From NCBI GenBank assembly GCA_020723285.1, contig DYJE01000032.1, positions 1 through 63,313 on the forward strand: 63,313 bases of DNA. The letters are read 5' to 3'. The notes beneath the pieces are model-generated. The model saw only the letters and a list, made by a program, of their open reading frames with translations. It ran no database searches and was not told the origin of the DNA. Positions 57,671 to 63,313 of the stretch are shown here, piece by piece (within the stretch, counting starts at the first letter, position 1; each line of letters begins with the position of its first letter). Source of the DNA: Desulforapulum autotrophicum. Its GTDB lineage: Bacteria > Desulfobacterota > Desulfobacteria > Desulfobacterales > Desulfolunaceae. A program made the position numbers and the translations under genes.

Positions 57671-58627
57671 CTATGAAAGGGCGCACCGTTTGTACTGTTT
57701 GACTTCGCCGATGGCCGCGTTGTAAGCACCGGTCCAGACATGATCCGCGCCCAGCACCAGTTCGTTTCTCTGGGGCGGCCGGGCGTTCAAGTCCTCCCAT
57801 TCCCCGCGCTTGCTCTTGATGCCGGGAACGCTCACATAATACGAGGTGTTCGGGATCTTTGACGTGGTGATCACCCCCGCGATGTTCCACACAATCTGGG
57901 TGTTGTTGGTGTTGGGAGCCATGAAATGGGAAGCCAGGGCTTTCATGATCCGGGGTTTAAGGAGCGTGTTGCAGGTGATGTAAAGCCCGGTGTTCTGGTC
58001 CACGGCGTACCCGGCGTTTTCCAGATCGAGAAGAATATTCCCGCAGGCGTTGTTGATGGTGGTGATGTCGTCGGTGACAAACGCCTGATTGATGCTGGCC
58101 GAAAGGGCGATCAGAAGCCCGTAGAACAGGTCGGCTTTCTGGTTGTACCATTTCGTCACGGTGTCCCGGGTCAGCTCGTCGATTTTGTAATACTGGTTGA
58201 ACCGCAGCCAGTCATCGAGAATGGGGAAACCGCCGGTAAAGCGGAGCATGTCCACATTCGCTTTTTCACCCGCAGGCAGCACGGAAAGCTTGGCCCTCTC
58301 GCCGGGTTTTTGCTGGTAGAACGTGACGCCGCCGGAAATGTCCAGGATTTCAAACGTCGGGGACGTGGCCTGCCTCATGTTCACCTCTTCGAAAAGAACC
58401 TCGTAACCCCGGTCAGGGGAGTGAAGCACGTCGGAATAGGTTGAAACAACGGGCGGGGTTCCAATGAACGAGGGTTCCGCCCCGGAAAGCTTCACGCCGG
58501 AAACGGCCTTTTTGCCGACCCGCTTCATGAAGTCCGACACCGCTTCAAGGATTTTCGCCTTGCGCTGTTCGGGCGGGATGCTGTCAATGTTTTTCCAGTC
58601 GATGATTTTTTCGCCGAAAACCTTCAT
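57671..58627 (-). CDS. Major capsid protein (probable)
   Basis: The 318-residue protein is assigned by position between the protease/scaffold and decoration genes on one side and the connector genes on the other. It has the expected alternation of a long helical N-terminus and beta-rich segments (VLFEEVNMRQATSPTFEILDI, VDMLRFTGGFPILDDWL, NTGLYITCNTLLKPRIMKAL). It does not resemble Mu gpT closely by eye; B3-type or another HK97-fold group is more likely. Confidence 0.72.
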   Translation of the reverse strand: MKVFGEKIIDWKNIDSIPPEQRKAKILEAVSDFMKRVGKKAVSGVKLSGAEPSFIGTPPVVSTYSDVLHSPDRGYEVLFEEVNMRQATSPTFEILDISGGVTFYQQKPGERAKLSVLPAGEKANVDMLRFTGGFPILDDWLRFNQYYKIDELTRDTVTKWYNQKADLFYGLLIALSASINQAFVTDDITTINNACGNILLDLENAGYAVDQNTGLYITCNTLLKPRIMKALASHFMAPNTNNTQIVWNIAGVITTSKIPNTSYYVSVPGIKSKRGEWEDLNARPPQRNELVLGADHVWTGAYNAAIGEVKQYKRCALS

Positions 58628-58682
58628 GGTCAGTTCCTTTTTTCAATAATTAAAATGATGGTTCGATTCCACGGGATTCAAA

Positions 58683-59021
58683 TCAGTTTTCACGCAAAGA
58701 AACGAAAACCTCCGTGGCCACGGGTGCCGCCGCCTCGGTGGTGATCCCGGCTTTCGTGTTGGCCGTGACCGTGGTGGTGATCACGCCCGCCGCACTGTCC
58801 CAGTAAACCACGGTGGCCGCGGCGATGGCCCCGGCTGCTTTGGGAAAGCTCGCGCCGCCCCGGAAAATGTAAACGCCTTCCTCGTTTGCCGCGTAATCAT
58901 CTATGGCGATGAGAACGTTTCCGCCGGAAACGATCACGTCGTGTTTTTGAACCGCCACGGTGTGGGCGAGTTTCAGGGTTTTGGTTTCGCCTACGCCGCC
59001 TCGGGGTGTGCCTTTTGCCAT
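58683..59021 (-). CDS. Capsid decoration protein (DUF2190-like)
   Basis: The 112-residue protein has the beta-rich pattern of DUF2190. It begins GETKTLKLAHTVAVQKHDVIVSGG, then EGVYIFRGGASFPKAAGAIAAATVVYWD and a Thr/Ala-rich end. Such proteins stabilise phage heads. It lies 55 nt upstream of the capsid gene in transcription order. Confidence 0.75.
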   Translation of the reverse strand: MAKGTPRGGVGETKTLKLAHTVAVQKHDVIVSGGNVLIAIDDYAANEEGVYIFRGGASFPKAAGAIAAATVVYWDSAAGVITTTVTANTKAGITTEAAAPVATEVFVSLREN

Positions 59022-59061
59022 GGCGCTGTCTCCTTATGTTTAAAAGTGAACATGATAGTGT

Positions 59062-59090
59062 TTGACTCTGATTCCCGGATATGGTTTCAT
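59062..59090 (+). promoter_or_regulatory. Possible promoter of the plus-strand small gene
   Basis: TTGACT (59062-59067) and TTTCAT (59085-59090) are 17 bp apart. They point at the plus-strand gene at 59250. The match is moderate. Confidence 0.35.
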
Positions 59091-59249
59091 AATGCCAGCC
59101 AACAAATCCGGGAGGGACTCACGTTATGAGTCTGTTTTTATTTCAACACCAAAAAATAGTTTGCGCTCATGGGAGCCGGGTATCCGTAAGGACCTGGGGG
59201 CTGATTTGGCCTGCCATCCCCGTGGGCGCATTTTTATTTGGAGGTTTCC

Positions 59250-59462
59250 ATGCGTCATACCAATCATCAGGAAGTCCAGAAATCACCCCCTGACCGAAAA
59301 CAACTGAAGGAAGATTCCAGGATTTTCCTGGAGCTGTTCGCCATGCTTTCACAGCACCGGCGGTCCACCCTTTTCGGCATCATGAGCGACATGGCCACCG
59401 TGGACTGCATGCCCCGGTCGGTTCTTGTCGAACGATTGAAAAAGAAGTTTGACCATTCCTGA
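59250..59462 (+). CDS. Small moron-like protein inside the capsid gene cluster
   Basis: The 70-residue product begins MRHTNHQEVQKSPPDRKQLK, with a helical part ESRIFLELF-like (SRIFLELFAMLSQHRR) and RSVLVERLKKKF. It is on the strand opposite to all surrounding phage genes. It has a strong ribosome site (GGAGGT 4 nt before ATG; the in-frame TTG upstream is not needed) and its own terminator. These are the marks of a moron, a gene expressed in the prophage state. Function unknown; a regulator or exclusion factor are options. Confidence 0.6.
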   Translation: MRHTNHQEVQKSPPDRKQLKEDSRIFLELFAMLSQHRRSTLFGIMSDMATVDCMPRSVLVERLKKKFDHS

Positions 59463-59476
59463 AGCTCCTCAAACGG

Positions 59477-59503
59477 CCCGGCCGCCCTGGCCGGGCTTTT
59501 CTT
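59477..59503 (+). terminator. Terminator of the moron-like gene
   Basis: Perfect GC arms GCCCGGCC and GGCCGGGC around GCCCT are followed by TTTTCTT. It begins 14 nt after the stop codon. Confidence 0.85.
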
Positions 59504-59599
59504 CCCCTGATCCCGATATAAAAACAGCGGAAAAACCTGTGTAAACGATCTTTCATGCTTCGATGTGGGCTGAACAATTTAAAGGGCAGCCCACGGCTG

Positions 59600-60718
59600 T
59601 TATTTTTCAGCTTTCGGAATCAGCGGATTGTCGTTTTCCCCGCCTGTCCGTTTGTCTTCGTCGCTGGTTTTCACCTGCCCGTCCGGGTGTTTTTCCGTCA
59701 CACGTTTTTCAAGGTGCTTGATTTCCGTTTCAAGAAAATCCACCGGCATGCCCTCGGCATAGCGCTTCATGGACGTGGCCGCTTCGGGCGTGTCTTCCCG
59801 TTCGCCCAGGACGCCTTTCAGCCGGGTGAAATCGTCGGTCAGCTTTCCCTTGTATTTCTTCCCCAGCTCCGCATCGGCGGAAAGTTCGCCGTTCCGTTTC
59901 GTAAGGCGGTCGATTTCCGCGCCCTTTTCCGTGATCATGGTCTGGATTTCGGTTACGGCCGTGTCCACCGAATCGGAAAAGGTTTTCCCCAGGGCCGCGC
60001 CCAGTTTTTTCAAGAAGTCTTTCATCGTGTTTTCCTTTGTGCCGCTGTAATCGTTATGATTGCTGTGATCGTTTATGAGTTTGTCCTTGTACGCTTTCTG
60101 GGCCGTGGCCCCGTTCTGGGCGCCCAGCCAAACCAGCGAACCTTCAAGGGCCTCGCCGGGCCCCAGGTATTCCCAGAAAAGAACTTCATCGAATTTCCCC
60201 CGGACCGGAACCAGATCCTTGGCATCAAAACCAATGGAAAAATGCCGCAAAATCCCGGCTTCCACATTTTCAATCAGAGGCCCGTTGCCGTTTTTCACCA
60301 CGTAGAACCACGCCCACAAAACCTTGACCGTGGACGTCCCTTCCGGAAGCCGGGGATCTTCCCCGGTGAGTTCCACAAACCTTTCCCGGGTGATCGCTTC
60401 CGTCTCGGCCTTGAACCACAACCCGTAAGGCGTGTAGTCCCGCCGGTTGTGCGCCCACAAAAACGATTTCCCCGGCAATGACGCCGCGAAATCGTCAAGA
60501 AGGGCTTCCTGGAATCTCTCCCGGTCACGGTCAACGGCGTTGTGAGCAAGAAGAACCTTGCGCGAATAAATGGATTCCGCCGAAAGGGGGGATAAGGCGA
60601 AGCCGTTGACCGCTTCCAGATCGGAAGGGGAAAGAGCCACACCGGACGATGCGGCCTTGGTGAAACAGGCGGCTTTCGCCAAGCCCTGCTGTTTGAGTTC
60701 GCTGAACGTTCCCGCCAT
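59600..60718 (-). CDS. Prohead protease fused to scaffold
   Basis: The 372-residue protein has an N-terminal protease-like half (about 50-210) with KVLLAHNAVDRDRERF, SFLWAHNRRDYTPYG and LRHFSIGF, which carry candidate His and Ser residues of phage maturation proteases. The C-terminal half (about 225-372) is charged coiled coil (TEIQTMITEKGAEIDRLTKR) and would act as the scaffold. Fused protease-scaffold genes are common upstream of capsid genes. The exact catalytic residues were not proven. Confidence 0.75.
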   Translation of the reverse strand: MAGTFSELKQQGLAKAACFTKAASSGVALSPSDLEAVNGFALSPLSAESIYSRKVLLAHNAVDRDRERFQEALLDDFAASLPGKSFLWAHNRRDYTPYGLWFKAETEAITRERFVELTGEDPRLPEGTSTVKVLWAWFYVVKNGNGPLIENVEAGILRHFSIGFDAKDLVPVRGKFDEVLFWEYLGPGEALEGSLVWLGAQNGATAQKAYKDKLINDHSNHNDYSGTKENTMKDFLKKLGAALGKTFSDSVDTAVTEIQTMITEKGAEIDRLTKRNGELSADAELGKKYKGKLTDDFTRLKGVLGEREDTPEAATSMKRYAEGMPVDFLETEIKHLEKRVTEKHPDGQVKTSDEDKRTGGENDNPLIPKAEK

Positions 60719-60724
60719 GGCGTT

Positions 60725-61021
60725 TTATCCTTTGACGGGTTTCCGTGATTCGGCCATCGCCGCCAGCCCGTCCTCGCCGGTGAGGATCTTCCGCGCCGCC
60801 GTTTTCACCGGAACGCTTTTGCTTTCCTCATCCGCCTTCGCGAGCTTTTCCATATCCACCACGGCGGCGTCACGCTCATCCGCCGAAACGTCAAAGCCCG
60901 TCAAAGCCGAAATGGCCTTGGTCTCGGGCTTCCCGTCCTTGGTGAAATCGTTTTCAGGGTCAAGGGATTTGATCGCCGCGATCACGGCGGGCAGTCTGAT
61001 TTGCCGCTGCTTTTCGTCCAT
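60725..61021 (-). CDS. Small phage protein (HI1506-like)
   Basis: The 98-residue protein has LPAVIAAIKSLDPENDFTKDGKP and SALTGFDVSADERDAAV. The pattern resembles small proteins found upstream of the protease gene in Mu/B3-like prophages (HI1506-related). Its role is unknown. It is the first gene of the visible late operon, and the expected portal and terminase genes do not precede it. Confidence 0.6.
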   Translation of the reverse strand: MDEKQRQIRLPAVIAAIKSLDPENDFTKDGKPETKAISALTGFDVSADERDAAVVDMEKLAKADEESKSVPVKTAARKILTGEDGLAAMAESRKPVKG

Positions 61022-61243
61022 CGGAATGTCCTCTTTTGGGTTACGGAATGATCTGAATTCAATAATCCCGTATTACCAAAAAAGCCGGACATGTGCTGGC
61101 AGGGGATGTCACTATTTAATTAAAGATTGGGAAAAGGAATCTCAGTATTTTTATAGGACAAGAATTAAGAGTGTGATAAATAAAGTTAAACTGAAATTAT
61201 GGTAAATGTTATTCCCACCAAACATGGATACAAGAGGTCAGCA

Positions 61244-61822
61244 ATGTATGAAGAGACCGCAGAACCCGATGTGAGAATTCTATCAAAATATTTAAATAGT
61301 TTAATTTCAAATGACCCAATAATTGGCGGTATAGGTGTTTCAAAAAGGATTCATTCTGGTGGCTCAACGTACAAGTCAGAAGAAAAAAAAATTGGAATTC
61401 CATTACAGGGGATATCAGCTGAACTATCGTTTGAAGTTGAGGATGTTTATACTTTTAAGTTAGAAAGAATATGCTTAGAAATTTATAATATAGCCAACAG
61501 TATTGTTGAAAAAATGACACAATCTATGTTTTCAACAATGACACAAATTACAGACTTAACAGGTAATGTTATCGATGCAAAGGGCAAGCAATTTAATTAC
61601 GAAATTTTTATAGAAATGCTTGAAAAGATTCATATTGGTTTTGATGAAGATGGGAAACCATTACTCCCAACCATATTGATGCATCCAGATTCGGCAAAGA
61701 ATATAGAGAAGCTGAAGGCAGAAGAGGATAAATATAAGCCAATAATTGAAGAAATAATAAATAAAAAAAGGGAAGCATATTATGCTGAGAAGGGTTGTAG
61801 AAGACTATCTAGAATCAATTAA
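61244..61822 (+). CDS. Unknown protein, first gene of a two-gene putative defence operon
   Basis: The 192-residue product is of no recognised family. It has a mixed alpha/beta N-terminal region (RILSKYLNSLISNDPIIGG, a Ser/Gly loop) and a helical middle and C-terminus. There is no membrane segment. The ATG at 61244 has AGAGG 6 nt upstream and is preferred; an in-frame ATG at 61199 would add 15 residues. The AT-rich composition contrasts sharply with the adjacent phage genes. The gene overlaps the nuclease-like gene by 41 nt, so the two are almost certainly co-translated partners. Confidence 0.65.
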   Translation: MYEETAEPDVRILSKYLNSLISNDPIIGGIGVSKRIHSGGSTYKSEEKKIGIPLQGISAELSFEVEDVYTFKLERICLEIYNIANSIVEKMTQSMFSTMTQITDLTGNVIDAKGKQFNYEIFIEMLEKIHIGFDEDGKPLLPTILMHPDSAKNIEKLKAEEDKYKPIIEEIINKKREAYYAEKGCRRLSRIN

Positions 61823-63296
61823 GGAGGTCCAATTTTTTCTTCCATTTTCATATCTTCTATTACTGAAAGGATTCTATGATGTGCATATAATTCATGGTAG
61901 TTATGAATTTGGAAAAGATATCATTGCAAAGAAAGATGAAAGTGATGGAACGATTCAATATGTTTTTCAGTTAAAAGCTGGAGATATAAATTTAAGTGTA
62001 TTTAGAGATGAAATTTGCCCTCAACTTTTAGAGGCAACAATAAATAATCTTTCTCATCCAAATTTCGACCCAAAACTTAAAAAAAAAATATTTTTTGTTA
62101 CGACTGGAATCCTTAAACCTCCTGCAACATTGAGCTTTCAAGAATTTAACAACAATATCCAAAATAAATTCAGAATAGACCCAATTCAGAGTATAGAGAA
62201 ATTGGACATGGTTGAGGATTTTGTTAAATTGGGGTTAGAACCATTTTTTACCTTACATGATGATCCAGCCTTTATTGGTGAGTTCTTTAGTTTTTATGCT
62301 AAAATAAAGAATAATACTGATTTGGATTCGTTTAGTATAGAAATATACACTAAAAGGTGGATTGTTGAGGAATGTGAAGAAAATATTAATAAACTGCAAG
62401 TTTTTTTAGAAGCTTACTTGTTTTCAGCCTTATTACTTAACTATAGAAGATATTATCAGGCGGCTTTGTTTATTGCCGGTCTTGCTCGATTTTTATTGAA
62501 AAACAATTTGTATTCAAAACATGAGCAAGTATTGATTGATTATTTTAACATTATAGTTACAAATGTGATCGAAGAAGTGCAAACGTTATATAATAATAAT
62601 CAAAAGTTGGTTAATTTACATGCTAAAAAAGGCCCATTAGAAATATTTAGATATCCAAAAAAATGCCTGCATACTCTTGAATTGATTTCTCTTATAAATC
62701 TCCTTTCAGAAAAAAATGATTCAAAATTAAACTCAATAATTAAAGAGATTATTGGAAAAGAAAGAGGGTGGGAAAGGCCACTAAGTGATAACTATGCTAT
62801 GTCCGTTGCATTAATAGGTTTGTCATTGATGAAAAATGGTGAGTGGAATTTATTGAAAAAAATTATAAACAATATAACGTTATGGTTATGTGATAGATAT
62901 GAAAATATTGGATTATCACGACTTGGGTCTTCAGAGGATGAAGAATTTGAACAACTGTTATCTGAGTATCTTGAAGGGTTTGACTCCAAAAGAATAAGCA
63001 CAAGTTTTCTTGCTAGTGTATTGCTTGATCTTTCCTTTATGACCAATGACCCTGAATTTTATGAACGCATTGCAAATGATCTTAGGGCCTCATCAGTTAT
63101 TTTAGAATATTATCATATAAATATTGATGAAAATGCCTATGGATATAATGGTGTTAGCTGTTCGTTTGATCCAAGATTCAAACGAAAGTTCGAGACCCGC
63201 TATTCAAAAGGAATCGAAATCGAGTTAGAAGACAATAAGATGACATTAAGGTCTTCAGCTGACATTCCGCACCCAAACCAAGCCAACGTAGAGTAA
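61782..63296 (+). CDS. Restriction-endonuclease-fold protein with large helical C-terminus
   Basis: The 504-residue protein has an N-terminal domain (about 15-130) with Glu42, Asp46 and Gln63-x-Lys65 in EFGKDIIA and VFQLKAGD, the Mrr-like form of the PD-(D/E)xK nuclease signature, followed by KKIFFVTTG. Residues about 170-470 are mostly helical and could form a repeat scaffold for sensing. The family is not one I can name. Its place beside a prophage, AT-rich composition and tight overlap with its partner gene suggest an anti-phage role; this is inference. The gene is complete, with its stop 17 nt before the window ends. Confidence 0.7.
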   Translation: MLRRVVEDYLESIKEVQFFLPFSYLLLLKGFYDVHIIHGSYEFGKDIIAKKDESDGTIQYVFQLKAGDINLSVFRDEICPQLLEATINNLSHPNFDPKLKKKIFFVTTGILKPPATLSFQEFNNNIQNKFRIDPIQSIEKLDMVEDFVKLGLEPFFTLHDDPAFIGEFFSFYAKIKNNTDLDSFSIEIYTKRWIVEECEENINKLQVFLEAYLFSALLLNYRRYYQAALFIAGLARFLLKNNLYSKHEQVLIDYFNIIVTNVIEEVQTLYNNNQKLVNLHAKKGPLEIFRYPKKCLHTLELISLINLLSEKNDSKLNSIIKEIIGKERGWERPLSDNYAMSVALIGLSLMKNGEWNLLKKIINNITLWLCDRYENIGLSRLGSSEDEEFEQLLSEYLEGFDSKRISTSFLASVLLDLSFMTNDPEFYERIANDLRASSVILEYYHINIDENAYGYNGVSCSFDPRFKRKFETRYSKGIEIELEDNKMTLRSSADIPHPNQANVE

Positions 63297-63313
63297 TTTT
63301 AGTCGATCATGGT

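Larger units (their letters stand above)
44450..61021 (-). mobile_element. Mu-like prophage morphogenesis module (incomplete)
   Basis: About 21 structural genes lie on the minus strand in the order known from Mu and B3-like phages: protease/scaffold, decoration, capsid, gp36, gp37, gp38, sheath, tube, chaperone, tape measure, gp43 to gp48, fibre, fibre assembly. The region is visibly GC-richer than the host genes. Portal, terminase, transposase A/B and repressor genes are not seen before the window ends. The exact ends were not determined; the right end of the phage genome should lie in 44450-44610, an AT-rich stretch without genes. Confidence 0.85.

Noticed and set aside
48346-58444. Many plus-strand frames of 80-270 codons across the prophage region (for example 51233-52054)
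   Set aside because: They are shadows of GC-rich minus-strand genes, which have clear families, coupled starts and ribosome sites.
60570-61205. 211-codon plus-strand frame running toward the defence operon
   Set aside because: Most of it is antisense to the protease and HI1506-like genes, and the tail has no start site of its own.
1-63313. CRISPR arrays, rRNA genes or insertion sequences
   Set aside because: No regularly spaced direct repeats, no rRNA segments and no transposase genes were seen on either strand.

Overview
The window reads as a chromosomal segment of a Gram-negative bacterium of Desulfobacterota (former Deltaproteobacteria) type. This is inferred from gene order and protein character (tRNA-Thr-Tyr-Gly-Thr-tuf, rpmG-tRNA-Trp-secE-nusG, rpoC with the SI3-type trigger-loop insertion, zinc forms of S4, S14, L33 and L36) and was not tested by any search. 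A core block of translation and transcription genes (about 11.6-44.4 kb, + strand) lies between two accessory regions that differ visibly in base composition.

Left accessory region (1-11640). This looks like the right part of an integrated mobile island whose end is the 3' end of a tRNA-Arg(CCT) gene. Next to the tRNA sit a full-length tyrosine integrase and a small excisionase-like HTH protein. Further in are a RloC-like anticodon nuclease ATPase, a short tyrosine recombinase flanked by TTAAGATTC inverted repeats, a coiled-coil protein, a zinc-ribbon membrane protein, and a three-gene module (replication-relaxation-like wHTH/nuclease-fold protein, coiled-coil protein, VirD4/TraD-like ATPase) preceded by a cluster of CCGTAAGAA repeats. 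The first 1.9 kb holds two small genes among at least six long imperfect palindromes, one of them about 200 bp long.

Core region (11641-44449). It contains tRNA-Arg, an MltD-type LysM transglycosylase, four tRNAs, tuf copy 1, rpmG, tRNA-Trp, secE, nusG, rplKA, the L10 leader, rplJL, an attenuator, rpoB and rpoC. These are followed by a str/S10/spc/alpha supercluster from rpsL to rplQ that ends at a strong terminator and a tRNA-Asn. Three points stand out: RpoC carries an in-frame insertion of about 100 residues resembling a parvulin prolyl isomerase; fusA is missing between rpsG and tuf copy 2; and the two tuf genes are almost identical in DNA. Several highly expressed genes start with TTG.

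Right accessory region (about 44.5-63.3 kb). A GC-rich, minus-strand Mu-like morphogenesis module runs from the protease/scaffold and capsid genes through sheath, tube, tape measure and baseplate to the tail fibre. It includes what looks like a Mu-type -2 programmed frameshift in the tail assembly chaperone gene. No portal, terminase, transposase or repressor gene is visible. A small plus-strand moron-like gene with its own terminator sits between capsid genes. Beyond the module comes an AT-rich two-gene operon whose second product has a PD-(D/E)xK nuclease-like N-terminus and a long helical C-terminus; it is a candidate uncharacterised defence pair.

Limits: all family assignments come from reading motifs and gene order by eye. 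No database search, fold prediction or RNA folding was run.
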